Positions 1 through 9,869 of a stretch of 17,567 bases of DNA are shown piece after piece. This DNA is from Auxenochlorella pyrenoidosa (lineage: Eukaryota > Chlorophyta > Trebouxiophyceae > Chlorellales > Chlorellaceae). A program made the position numbers and the translations under genes. The stretch covers positions 566,388-583,954 of the forward strand of contig KQ481993.1 in assembly GCA_001430745.1 (NCBI GenBank). Direction: 5' to 3'. The first letter of the stretch is position 1; each line of letters starts with the position of its first letter. Below the pieces are notes generated by a model. That model made no database searches and had not been told where the DNA came from. It saw only the letters and a list, made by a program, of their open reading frames with translations.

Positions 1-22
1 GCACCCTCTGGCCCTCCTGCAG

Positions 23-2809
23 GTCTCTGGACTACCTGACCTCCAACTCCATCACCTCCCAGACGATCACTGTCACATCCACCGCCAAGGTGTTCCTCGG
101 CGGCTACGGCCTGACCTCGGGTAGGGCGGCAGCAGCAGGCGCCCCTTGCGTGCTGCCTGGTGGTTGTCAGGCTGCTCGCTGCCTGCCCCGCGACCGCCCG
201 CCTGCCTTGCTCAATCCACACAGTGCACCTGGGGGTTCCTCTGTGCTGCACCGGCTGACGACCTACAGGCGACTGATCTGACGCCTGCCCGCCTGCCTGT
301 CTGCCTGCCTGCCATGTGCAGGCCCCGGCAGTCTGACCCTGTCAAAGGGCTTCCTGCAGAACCTGGTCCCCCTGATGACTGCTGCCTCAGAGGACAAGTA
401 TGACCCGGTGAGAGTGCACAGTGGGCCTGTGTACCAAATGTTGTTGCGGTCAGACAGGCTTGCAAACGCACGCGACCGCAGCAGCGGGCTGGGCGCCCTC
501 ATGGGGGCTCTAGCCCTGCACCGCCCTGGCACCTTGCCTGCATGCACAGCAGTCCCTGCTGACACAACCCTTCTGAAATTGCCACCCCTGGGTGGCCCTT
601 GCAGACCTCGCTTGCGGCGCTTGTTGACAACTATGGAACCCACTACATCAAGAGCGTCTGGTTCGGCGGCCTGGGTGAGACAGGAGGGCAGAACGGCGGG
701 GCGGGGCTAGACTTTTGCCCTGGGCAGACTTTTGCCCTGGGCACAGCTCCACATTAAACCTGCAACTCCTTGCAGCAAACGCAGCTCTGTGCCGACCTTG
801 CACCTCCCGTCATGCGGCCCTTCCTGCGGGCCCGCTCAGGCCCCAGCTGTTAAGCTTAACTTAAGCGCTGCCGCACCCCCTCAACGCTCGCTGCAGCCTC
901 GGTGATCCAGCAGATGACTGCTCAGTCCAAGGCGCAGCTCGACAAGCTGGGCATTTCTGGAAACATTGGCATCAAGCTTGGCAAGCAGACGGTGCGGCTG
1001 CCGCCACCAAGCCTGCAATTGCACACCAGCCCTGCCAGCCTCAGGGCGCACTGCTCTCGTGCCGGGCTGGGCAAGTGGTTGACACCTGGCAGTGCTGAGG
1101 TGCACCATGCCTTTTGCCTGCAGCCTAAGCGGGGTGGCGCTTTGCCCGGCATTCAGCCCTGAATCCCGAAAGCGGCACTCTGCCTTGACGAGTAGGCCCT
1201 GCCTCCTGTGCCCCCTTCTGTCGCAGACCCTGGACATTAATGGCAATGTGACGTACAACAATGACGAGTCCAAGACTGAAGAGAACCTGTCAGAGGTGCG
1301 CAGGCCCACCTGCCACGTAGCCAGGCCCCTTCTTGAGCCCCGTGCTGCGGCTTTGGCCACACATGCCACGTGCCCACTTGCCACCCCAGCGCTGCTGTGC
1401 TCGCCTAAAAATCCTTTGCTGCATTGCACACAACAGCAAGCCCGCTCCATGCCCCCTCCCCCTTTTCTCCCCTGCAGACTTTCTCCCAGATCCTCATCCC
1501 CTCGGCCGTCCCCATCCCCGTGACCCAAACCAAGTACGCCACCAACAGCACGGCCGGCGCCCCCGCCCCCACCTTCATTGACTGCGTCGCCTGGACCACC
1601 AACCTGAAGGATGCCATGGACGACCCGGCCCGCGGTGCGCACCGCCGCTGGCACCCTCCGCCTCCGCCCGGATCCCTTCTGTGCCCTGGGCGGTGGCGCC
1701 ACAGCAGAGCCGCAGCCGCAACCCAGCCAGCACGTGCCCGGCTGTGGAGACGGGCTGCGCTGGGCTGACCAGACCTGGGTTCTTGCTGACTCTGTTCTGC
1801 CATCCCTCATCCCTTGTCGGCGTAGGCTGGAAGGCGCCCGTCTCCTACTCCCTGTCCCCCATCCAAGCCATCCTCTCTCTTCCATCCCTCTTCCCCTCGG
1901 TGGGTGCAGCTGCATCATTGCCTGCAAGGCTTTCCGCCTGCCAGGCCAGCTGCCTGCATTCCGCGCGTGCGCGCTTCCTGTAGCGCGCCTCTTGAGCAAG
2001 CAGCAAGTACACGCCGCCCCCTCCTGCTGTTGACCCTGCAGGACTGGGCCCCTGTTCTGCCTGCCATGGCCCGCCAGATCGACACGTGAGTGCTGCTGCC
2101 GCAACGAAGCTGTTGGCCAGCAACTGCTCCTCGAAATTCTGCAAGGCTGTGTGAGCAGCGCTGGGTGCAGCGGCCAACCAATGCAAGCCTCATCGCTGCA
2201 TGATTGGGCAAGTCACTGCTCCCACCCCTGTCCTGCAGTTACATCAACGGCTGCGGCTACTCGGCCAGCAACTTCTCGGCCTGGACGACCAAGAGGTCAT
2301 GCCCCACCCCCATCCAAGTTCCCGACTGCGTCACCGGCACGTGAGCACATTTCCTTCCTTTGAATGGGCGGAAGTATGGACGACCGGGGGTTTTAAAAGC
2401 GAGCGCAATGCACCCGTCACATCCCCGAAGCTGCCAGCCGCACTCGGCACAGAGGCACCGCCCTTCCTCCCACCCACGCTCCTTGCCTGTGCCAGCTGGT
2501 TGCTGGGTCGCTGCACCCCGCTGCACGCCCTGACTGTGACGCTGCCGCCTTTACTGTCTGCACCGCAGGTACAAGTCGTCCACGGGCGGCTGCAACACCT
2601 GCTTTGGCGACGGCACCGTGGTCGGGCCCAACTGCAACGCCACATACACCGTCGCCTGCACCGCCTACTCCTGCTACTGCATGCCCAAGTACGCGAACAA
2701 CGAAACCATCGCCGGCGTGTTCTGCACGCCCCTGGCCAACAACCCGCCGGCCCCGCCCGCGCCCAGCATGTCCCAGCTGGTCGGCAGGCGCCTGCGCAGC
2801 CTGCTGTGA
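23..2809 (+). CDS. MACPF/perforin-like protein, 3' part (gene 1; 5' end outside window)
   Basis: Spliced exons: 23-120, 322-407, 605-674, 897-991, 1227-1295, 1478-1634, 1826-1899, 2042-2085, 2239-2340, 2569-2809. All nine introns are GT-AG, phases agree throughout, and the stop is TGA at 2807-2809 (344 codons present). Bases 1-22 are the end of an upstream intron. Exon 3 encodes the MACPF signature core YGTHYI followed by a GG pair (VDNYGTHYIKSVWFGGLG). Membrane-attack-complex/perforin proteins typically oligomerise on membranes and form pores; whether this one does is unknown. After the MACPF segment comes a Cys-rich module (GCGY, GGCNTC, VACTAYSCYC) also present in gene 2. The protein then ends in a short Pro-rich tail (NNPPAPPAPS) and a basic RRLRSLL end, without the lectin domains of its paralogue. 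The last codons read CT|GTGAGC, which could be a splice donor, but no continuing exon is evident before 3207. Confidence 0.82.
283..312 (+). repeat. Imperfect CTGC tetranucleotide repeat
   Basis: A run of CCTG/CCTGT units lies just before the acceptor of intron 1 in gene 1 and serves as its pyrimidine-rich stretch. It is likely a microsatellite of variable length. Confidence 0.6.
605..674 (+). other. MACPF signature exon of gene 1
   Basis: This 70-base exon carries the YGTHY motif and the following GG, the most diagnostic element of the MACPF family. The matching exon of gene 2 (6904-6973) is also exactly 70 bases with the same entry (0) and exit (1) phases. Confidence 0.85.
709..742 (+). 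repeat. Perfect 17-bp tandem duplication in an intron
   Basis: The unit agacttttgccctgggc occurs twice in direct succession (709-725 and 726-742) in intron 3 of gene 1, close to the donor at 675. Two identical copies suggest a recent slippage or repair duplication. Confidence 0.85.
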
Positions 2810-3024
2810 GCCGCCGACGGCCGTTAGGCAGACACTTCTCCTTGGCATGCACAAAGCAGCAGGCCCAAACATCTTCTTTACAATGCTCTGAGCATTTGCA
2901 CAGGCGTCCATGAGCCCTCCGGCTCCGCTCCTCTGAGGTCTGCTGGTCTACCCTGGTTTCAACCAGTCCTTGTCTGCCTCAGCCCAAGCTATGCATTGCG
3001 TCATTCTATCATACATCCACTCTG

Positions 3025-3029
3025 TGTAA
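3025..3029 (+). terminator. Candidate UGUAA polyadenylation signal, gene 1
   Basis: TGTAA, the usual chlorophyte poly(A) signal, occurs 216 bases after the gene 1 stop, a plausible 3' UTR length. Confidence 0.55.
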
Positions 3030-3185
3030 ATCCTCGTGACACCCACACTTCAGCACCTGGGATCTGGGCCCAACGCTTTCGGTCAGCAATGGGGGGGTGT
3101 GACACGGCTCCAACACTACAAACACTCCTCCCTGCCAACTGTCTGTGTCACCATCGTTACCCAAGCTCTTACGCTCACCGAGCTC

Positions 3186-3190
3186 TTACA
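3186..3190 (-). terminator. Candidate UGUAA polyadenylation signal, gene 2 (proximal)
   Basis: TTACA on the plus strand reads TGTAA on the minus strand, only about 17 bases after the gene 2 stop. That would be an unusually short 3' UTR. A second minus-strand TGTAA lies at 2878-2882, about 325 bases after the stop. If that one is used, the transcript would overlap the 3' UTR of gene 1 in antisense. Confidence 0.35.
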
Positions 3191-3206
3191 CTCGAGAGGA
3201 GAGCAC

Positions 3207-6200
3207 TCATTGACAGGAGTATGCAACGGTGAGAGTCTTTGTCAGCCCGCTGCACGGGTCTGATCCCAGTACGCTGCTGTCCACTGGGAAGCTGCACCTC
3301 GAGTACTTGTCCCCCCTCGGCCCGCCAGCCAGCCCGCAGTACCCCTGCACCTCCCTGCGAGCACAATAATATGGGGGTGGGGGGGACCAAACGCGCACTT
3401 GTGTCGGATGCGGAGGTATTAGCACTCCGAGCCTTGAGGCGCGCGCTCGTCGCGCGGGGCATGCCTGCTGACCGGCCTTGATTGCGCTGCCCGCCTGCAC
3501 AGGCTCCCCCACACGCAGTCCTGCCCAGCACATGCGGCGACCATCCGCGCCCTGCGAGCGCGGCCGCTGCTCACTCTGTCTTGATGATGCCGTCCTGGCA
3601 GTCCCCCCTGCCGGTAGTCCAGGTGGCGCTGTTGATCGAGGCAATCTTCTGGCAGGGGCAGTCAAGCTGGATGGTCTGGGAGTCGCTGGCCGTCGCCACC
3701 TTGTCCTGCAGCCCCTGCTGGTTGTAGACGCAGCTGCGGCAGGGGCCAGAGGTGCGGGAGGGCATGAGTGAGTCCGGCAAAAGGAAGGAAGCGGGCCACC
3801 TGCTGCCACTGCAACGACGCCTCGTGCTGGCAGCCCTCAGCTAGTCGGCAGGTCTGCAACCAACACTCCATGGGATGACGTCCTTCACTACTCACGTATA
3901 GTTCAGCGCGAGCGTGTAGCTTCCGATGGGCGCCTGGCACTCGGGCAGCTGCAGGAGGGCGGCGCAGTTTGAGGGGCATGGTTGGTCGCCCTAGGGCAAG
4001 GCCTGCCCTGCCTGCAGGGCTAGCAGGACCGGGCCGGCGGCACAGGCGGCAGGTCAGCAATCCGCCAGCGGCGGCAGAAGGCTCGACCCACCATCGCCTG
4101 GTACTGCAGGTATCTGCGCTCGGTCGTGATGGCAATGGAGTTCTGGCCGACAATGCCCTTGAGGAAGCTGCACGGGAGCAGCGGGCACAGGTTGGCCGTG
4201 AGCATGGGCAGCGAGGGCAGCCCGCAGCACCTGCCAGACCAGTGCTGCTCCACCTGCCAGGCCGGGGCCGCACTCACTCATACAGGCCGGTGACGTTGCA
4301 CTGAGGCTTGTCAATGAGGCCGTAGAAGGGGCGGTAGTCGGCGCTGACCACCATTTTGCAGCCGGGCAGGCCGAACGAGTCGGCCGGGCAGGAGGCGGTC
4401 ACGCTGCCGGAGTCTTCAGCCACCTCTTTGCCAGTAATGTAGTTTGAGTAGCCGCACCTGCAGCCCAGGGGTGGGGTGAGATGGAAAGGAGACTGTTTGT
4501 TGGCTTGCCTACCCGGGTGTGCCACCCAGCAGGCTTGTGCTTCGCAGCGGCGCAACTGCCGCCACCTGAAACACACATGCACGCGCGCACCAAAGCCAGA
4601 CCACTGCAAGATGCCAAAAGGCTCACTACAATGGCTGCCGCAGAGCACTCAGGCGCAGCAGCCTGCTTCCCGTCTCACTCCCAGCTGAAGCGCAGGCGCT
4701 TGGGCTTTCCGGACTCTGGGTCCCCGAGCACATCGCTCGATGCCGGCACGCTGCATGATGTGCGACCGATGCAGGCCTTCCAAACTTCTCTGCAGCCAGT
4801 TGCAACAGCAGAGCAGAAACAGCTCGGTGTGGTCACCCTGGGCGGCTGCACCTGCTGGCTACAGCTGATCACGACACAACAGGCTGCACTGCGCCCCTCC
4901 CGAACCCCATTGGTTCTGTGTCCTCACAGCTCTGTGTCTGGCGACGACGGCGTGTAGCAGTCGGTGGCATCGGCGCTAGGCCTCCAGCAGTAGGTGGGGC
5001 TGATGATGCGTGTGACGACCAGCCCTGCCGGGCACTGCGCCACCCCAAAGTCACCCTCGGCCACGTCGCTCCAGGGGTCCCCAGCCAGCGGCAGGCAGCC
5101 GTAAATCTTGCTGCAACGGGAGCAGGCGGAGAGGGGGAGGTGAGCGCGAGGGCAGGGTGTACAAGCAGCAAGGCAGCGCAGCCAGTGAAAAAGAGGGCCC
5201 TTGGATACGGTCGCTTGTCCGGTTGCAGCATGTAGCAGGAATTGACAGGTCCATGCCCGCCTCCCCACTCACGCGGCAGGCGCATACTCTGAGGAGCAGT
5301 AGCATGCGGAGGGTGTGCAGGCAACGGTTGCCGCCGGGCTGCAGCGCGGCCCGGGGCTGCCGTCATCTCCGTAGCAGCTCCTGAGGGGTCAACCAGGGTG
5401 GGGCAGCAAAGATTGCAGCTGGCAGGCTTGGACTCGCATGGCCCCACCCAGGGTTGCTTGCAGCGGGCGATGATGGAAGGCGGGGCCACCCTGGCAGCAG
5501 GTCCAACTCAGATCACCGCTCGGGCTGTGCGTACCCCGCATGGCACGCCCAGCCAGGCTGGCGCACCTGCAGCCGCCCCCGGAGACGGGATAGGTGCCCT
5601 TGACGCACGCGCCGTCCACGCCTGGGCAGGCAGAGTAGGCCGGGTTGGCAGCAATCTTTGTGGCCCAGTCGTCAAAGGAGGTGAGGTAGCCGCATGAGGT
5701 GATGAACTCATACAGAGCACCCCCCACGCGTGCAAGGGTGGGACCGTCTCGCATGTCCTGCGGCGGCGAAGGTCCAAGGCAGGAAGACGCGCCTGGGCAG
5801 GAGATAAGGCATGCAGCGCGTGCCAGGGGTGCAGAAGCGCCCGTGATGCCCTGCTCGCGGGTGGCAGCACCTCGATCACAGCAATCACCCCGCCATCCTC
5901 CCTCCCTGCGCACAGCCTTACCTTGGGCCACAGCGTCGGGTAGCTAAACAGCGCGACAATTGGAGAGACGGTGTATTGCACCGGCGGGAGCCACTCTGGG
6001 GGGCAGGGGAGATCGGCAGGGCAGCGGACATTAGTCGTGCCAATATGGCTGACGACGCGCTGCCAGGGCTGCAGGCCGGCAGGCCTGCGGTTGCATGCGC
6101 AGCCGCCCGAGCAGCGGCTCACTGTACTGGTCGATGGAGGCGCGGATGTTGTTGGTCCAGGCCACACAGTCGATGTAGCGGGGGGTGGTGGGGTTGTTCT

Positions 6201-9200
6201 GCCCGCCGGTGTCGACGAAAGTGAGGTTGACCGTGGAGGGGATGATGATCTGGCCAAAGGTCTGCGAGCAGCAAGGACAACAAGAGAAAGGGCAGGCTTG
6301 TATACATCAGTGTATCAGGGGCGTGCGAGGGCGGCGGGCGAGGTCAGCCAGCGGCCCTCAAACACTCGGGCCTTCCGGGGCAGCGTGCCCCGCAAAAACG
6401 GCAGGCTTGCCTGCGTGTTGGTGCGCACAGTATTGGTCTCCGTCGACGCATAGTTGTACGAAATGCTCGCCTGCGCCTGCAGGAGTAGGAGGCATGCGAA
6501 GCTCGGGCGAGGTGGGGTGGGGTGTAGGCACACGGAGTCAATCGCCCTGCTGGTACATCCCTCCTCTGCTGCCTGGCGGGCTTGGCATGTTGTTTGCTGA
6601 CCCTTGCTGCCGACGCCCCGTCAGCCTCGCCCTGCGTGGCTGCCCAGGTCTCACCTTAACCACTGAGATCTGAGCGGCAACGCTCAGGCTGATGTTTGTC
6701 TGCTGGAATGTTGCGTATGTGGAAGCCGTCAGCTGGGAGGTGACAGAGGCTGCACAGGGTGGGGCGCATGAGGTGGCATGCTTGGTCCGTCCCCGGCTTG
6801 GCCCGTCCCCGGCGCCCATCAGGGCAACGGCCACAGGACGCGGCACAAAGCTACGACACCAGTGCCTGACTGCACACAGCGCCGCGCCGGGCCTCTCACT
6901 CACCGATCCCGCCCCAGTACATTGTGCTGACGTAGTGCGTCCCGTACGAATCCAGAAGGCTTTGCAGCGCAAACTGCAGGTGCAAGGCGCAGCAGCGCTG
7001 GTGACCATGCAGTGGGCAGAGCTGTAGAAGCAGCAGCGGCGGCAGCAGGCAGAAGTGCCAAGGCAGAGGCTTTGGCAGCAATATCAGGCCGCGCCTGGTC
7101 ATAAGGGTTGCCCCTGGCTGCAGCGTCGTACAGCGGCCGTACGTTGGCAATAAAGGCTGCATCAAGCACCAGGCCGATCGGCCCTGCGGGAGGGTTGAAA
7201 TTTTGTTGCAGACTGTCGGGGCGCCAGCCAGACGCTGCCTTGCAGAGCCGCACCATGTGCGCTGTGGGCAGGCAAGCAGGGCCAGTAAGCCTGAGCCTGG
7301 CACGCACTGCGGCCTGCCCGCCCCCTGCTTGCCTGATGCCAGGCTGTATCCCCCGAGGAACACCTTGGCTCCGCTGTTGGTGGTGATGGTCTGGGTTTGG
7401 GTGCTTGTCTCCTCCAGCTGCTTGAAGCTCCTGCAGGAGCATCGAGCGACGGGCAAGGGGCGTAGGCATGCCAGCTGTGATGCGTCTGGAGAAGGAGGGG
7501 CACGCTAGCGCGCAGCGCATTGGGTGTTTGGTTCAGGCACCCCCCAGCCCCCCCCCCCCCCAGCCCCCTTACCCGCTTCCTGACAGGCTGGCCGGACCAA
7601 AGCCGCGCCCCACCTTGAGCCTGCACAGCAGGGGAGCGGCCGCATCAGTGTGCAGCCGCTGCACACACACTGCAGCTTCGCGGCTTAAGCACTGCCTGCC
7701 CGGCTTCCTGGGGCCACACCGCATGCATACTGCTGTGCCACAGGGTGTCGCGCCTTACCCGAGCCCGATGCCCGTCTTCACGGAGCTCATCGAGTAGAAG
7801 ACGGTGGTCGAGAACTGGGAGGCGCAGCCGCCGCCGTTGGTGGGCATCGACACCACGTGGCTGGAGTTGAGCGCAAGCACGGGTTGTAGCCTGCAGAGGG
7901 CAGGAGGGGTATGTGATCGGAAGGTGTCCAGGGCTTGAATCCGCTTTCGGCTTGCCCAACGCCATGATACCAAAGCAAGCCCCTGCCCCAGAGGGACGCA
8001 GGCCGGCGCATTGCCCCGTTCTCACGAGAATCCGGGGTCCAGTGATGACATGCCGACCGAAAGGGGCAGGCCGGTGATGACATTGTAACCCTGCCTGCAG
8101 CACGGGCAAAGGCAAGCGGGAGCCAGAGCAGGGTTGGGTCAAAGACGGCTGGCGCAGCTTGTGGCAGCTGTGCGTCCACGCATCCACGCACGTCTGTCAC
8201 AGGCCCCTGACCCTAGGAGCCCAGGGCAATGAGCCTGCCACGGCGGCGTCCCCACACGGCTCACCCCAGCACGGCATACTGCCCAGTGCCGAAGTCCCCT
8301 GCCGCCGCCGCCGCGACCCCGCTGCCGCCGCCGGTGTTGGCCCTGGGCACGCCCGGGCCGCGTGCCAGCCTGGTGCGCCGCAGGTTGCCCTGCTGGTTTG
8401 TAACATACAGCAGGCCGCAGCCCAGGCTGGCAGGGATTGCCGACTGCACTCTCGGATGTGCAGGCGCGGGGGTGGCAGGGCACAGCGTAGGAAGCATGAG
8501 GCGCAATTCAAGGCAGCGGGGCTGCCCGTGATGTTTTGCTCCCACAGATGGGTCCTCCAGTGCGCCAGCTGGTGCAGACAGGAATCGGGCTCTGGCCAGT
8601 CCAGGGTGCAAGCTGGGCTCACGCCGCGCTGACCTGCCCAGGAGCATCAAGCCCACGCATGCCCCCCACCCCAGATCGGGCCTCTGATTAAGCCATTGCC
8701 AGCATGCTCACCCGCCTCACGGCCAGCTCGGTCAACACCATGCGCCGCAGCTGCCTGGCGGCCGCAGGCGGGATCTCGCTGCGGGCCCGGTACAGCCCCA
8801 GCGGCGCAAAGCGCTGCGCCATCAGCGCGCCCGTGGGCAGCACCAGGGCGCGCCCCCGGGAGGCGCGGCGCAGCTCGCCTGCGGTGAGGCATCAGGGAGG
8901 AAGATGCCAGTCGGAGATTTAATGGAGATTGAATTCGCGGCATGCCTTCTTCCAGCAGGTTGAGCAGCTCAAACGCATGCAGGCGTGGGTAGCGGGCAGC
9001 TGCGCAAGCCCTGGCCTGCCGGATCGCACGCTCGGGAGGCAGTGGGCTCCCGGCGCTGACGTTGGCCAGTCCCCCGCTCATGGCCTCCCTCGTCTCACCT
9101 TCGAGGCGGAAAAACCTGACGCCCCAGAGCAGGTCTGCGTACGGCACGCCCGGCCCGGAGGCAAGCAGCGCATCCACTGCTGCAAACGAGGCAGCAGGCA

Positions 9201-9585
9201 GGTCAGGGCAGCGCACTGGCGCACGCGCCGGTGGTGGCCTCGTGGCCTGCCTGCCTGTCGCAGCAGGGGGCCTCGGGCTTCCCTGCGCTGAACGCTGCAT
9301 CACTGGAGGAGCAAGCCTGCTGGGCATGGCGGCGCGCAGCTTGGGTGGCGGGGCTGCCGGGCGGCGGCTGGGAGGAGCCGGCGAAACAGCTACGCGGCCG
9401 CCCACTGCAGCAGGAATGGGTGGGCCGGGGTGCACAAGGGTATCATTTCTATGCCAACCTGTGCCATACATGAGTGATGTGCGCTCAAATGGTAAGTTTG
9501 CTGAGCACGCACCAGATGCGGCAGCGAACGCGAGCAGAATAGTGGCTGCTAGCGCCGCCATTTGTTGCAATTCAGCTGCCTTCAT
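3207..9585 (-). CDS. Secreted MACPF protein with three SUEL-type lectin-like domains (gene 2)
   Basis: 22 exons, in transcript order: 9585-9513, 9179-9099, 8878-8712, 8443-8265, 8094-8026, 7890-7759, 7430-7333, 7183-7095, 6973-6904, 6749-6655, 6476-6411, 6261-6123, 5995-5922, 5757-5567, 5380-5273, 5110-4928, 4789-4679, 4457-4278, 4167-4092, 3948-3896, 3733-3575, 3354-3207. They sum to 2541 bases: 846 residues plus TGA. The start ATG has A at -3 and opens a clear signal peptide (core MAALAATILLAFAAAS), so the protein should be secreted. Approximate layout: unrecognised region 25-160; MACPF domain 166-444, starting at LGQGYNV and with YGTHYV at 306-311; Cys-rich module 466-549; lectin-like domains at about 565-643, 660-746 and 764-845. 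Lectins could target the putative pore-former to glycans, which is inference. Three introns use GC donors. Exons 2-4 are the least certain because no homologue is visible for them. Confidence 0.8.
3213..3678 (-). other. SUEL/galactose-binding-lectin-like domain 3
   Basis: The first half in exon 21 reads IQLDCPCQKIASINSATW then GRGDC. The second half in the last exon reads YCGLAGG, RCSFPVDSSVLGSDPCSG and KTLTVAYSC, ending one residue before the stop. SDPCSGLTKTLTVAYSC is the best SUEL match of the three copies. The first half alone looks like a finished ORF (TGA at 3571), but that stop overlaps a GTGAGC donor. Confidence 0.65.
3730..4405 (-). other. SUEL/galactose-binding-lectin-like domain 2
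   Basis: The first half in exon 18 reads VTASCPADS, then KMVVSADYRP and PQC. The second half (exons 19-21) reads GQNSIAITTERRYL, then LPECQAPIGSYTLALNYTC. The closing LxxxYxC element is the clearest match. The canonical YGR triplet is replaced by YRP, so sugar binding cannot be assumed. Confidence 0.55.
4454..5049 (-). other. SUEL/galactose-binding-lectin-like domain 1
   Basis: This domain is split over exons 16, 17 and the start of 18. The first half reads QCPAGLVVTRIISPTYCW. The second half reads ACIGRTSCSVPASSDVLGDP then GKPKRLRFSWEC. That matches the SUEL pattern CPxGxxIxIxxAxYG...CxGxxxCxVxAsNxxFGDPCxGxxKxLxVxYxC. The Cys of DPC is Glu here and the YGR motif is not preserved. Exon 17 (4679-4789) lies inside what would otherwise be one 470-base intron; it is a multiple of three in length and enters and leaves in phase 2. 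Confidence 0.62.
5095..5694 (-). other. Cysteine-rich module after the MACPF domain
   Basis: Residues about 466-549 share a spaced pattern with gene 1: CGY, then WxTK, C, C, GTYxxSxGGC, CxGD, C, VAC, CYC and C. The conserved spacing suggests a disulfide-bonded fold. I do not recognise it as a named family. Confidence 0.6.
5922..8094 (-). other. MACPF domain of gene 2 (exons 5-13)
   Basis: The domain begins with LGQGYNVITGLPL, the usual opening of algal and plant MACPF domains. It includes the KVFLGGY segment (exon 7), the YGTHYVSTMYWGG signature (exon 9), and Ser/Thr/Asn-rich amphipathic segments (exons 10-11) where the family has its membrane-inserting hairpins. It closes with the FGQIIIP and VQYTVSPI strands. 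Exons 7-13 pair one to one with the first seven exons of gene 1. Confidence 0.78.
7548..7561. repeat. 14-base poly-C run
   Basis: A homopolymer in intron 6 of gene 2; it reads as poly-G on the coding strand. The length is likely unstable or prone to assembly error. Confidence 0.8.
9513..9585 (-). other. Signal peptide exon of gene 2
   Basis: Exon 1 encodes MKAAELQQ followed by a 16-residue hydrophobic, Ala-rich core. Cleavage probably falls just after the exon junction. An in-frame upstream start exists, but it would bury this signal about 57 residues into the protein, so I chose the ATG at 9585. Confidence 0.7.
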
Positions 9586-9713
9586 CGTGTGTTGGCCCAG
9601 CAGGGCACAGTGCCCTCCCTCAGTTAGCACCAAATAGCCGTTTATCAACAATCTGCAAGTATGGGGTGAGTAAATGTAGGGGGATCTGTGCAGTGCAGAG
9701 GGGGCGGCTGGGG

Positions 9714-9738
9714 GGCGGTGCAGTGCCGCCGCACCGCC
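9714..9738. other. Short GC-rich inverted repeat
   Basis: ggcggtgc (9714-9721) and gcaccgcc (9731-9738) are perfect complements around a 9-base loop. It lies about 130-155 bases upstream of the gene 2 start and could form a hairpin in that leader or be a paired protein site. It may also be chance in GC-rich DNA. Confidence 0.35.
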
Positions 9739-9869
9739 AGCTGTGCCGCTGGACAAAGAAGCGTTAAGGGTCGGGAGCCCTCAACCCGGCTTCTTACGCA
9801 CCGGCGCAGTTCCCCAATAGGAAACCGAATAACAGAGACGTCGCCGCGTTGTGAGCAGGCCATGCTCAC

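Larger units (their letters stand above)
2810..3206. other. Convergent intergenic region between genes 1 and 2
   Basis: 397 bases lie between the two stop codons and should hold both 3' UTRs. The base composition is visibly less GC-rich than in the exons. Apart from the polyadenylation candidates listed separately I see no gene here. One possible extension of gene 1, using a donor at its last codons, finds no convincing exon. Confidence 0.65.

Noticed and set aside
881..2104. 407-codon minus-strand ORF opposite gene 1
   Set aside because: It spans the exons and introns of gene 1 on the other strand, is low-complexity in Arg, Gly and Ala, and lacks any motif. Long antisense ORFs are expected in GC-rich DNA.
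2810..3206. Continuation of gene 1 via a donor at CT|GTGAGC
   Set aside because: Phase-matching acceptors downstream lead quickly to stops or to non-conserved text, and a TGTAA signal sits at a fitting distance from the TGA.
3571..4928. Separate small Cys-rich genes downstream of gene 2, or a gene 2 stop at 4924 or 3571
   Set aside because: Both apparent stops overlap GTGA donors in phase 2, and the following exons complete half-finished lectin-like domains in exact phase.
8647..9756. One continuous 369-codon minus-strand ORF as the gene 2 N-terminus
   Set aside because: It reads through a GTGCGT donor and a TTTGCAG acceptor with compositionally biased Pro/Ala text between. It then runs out of frame with the exon 3 coding sequence. 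The spliced model keeps frame into the MACPF domain.
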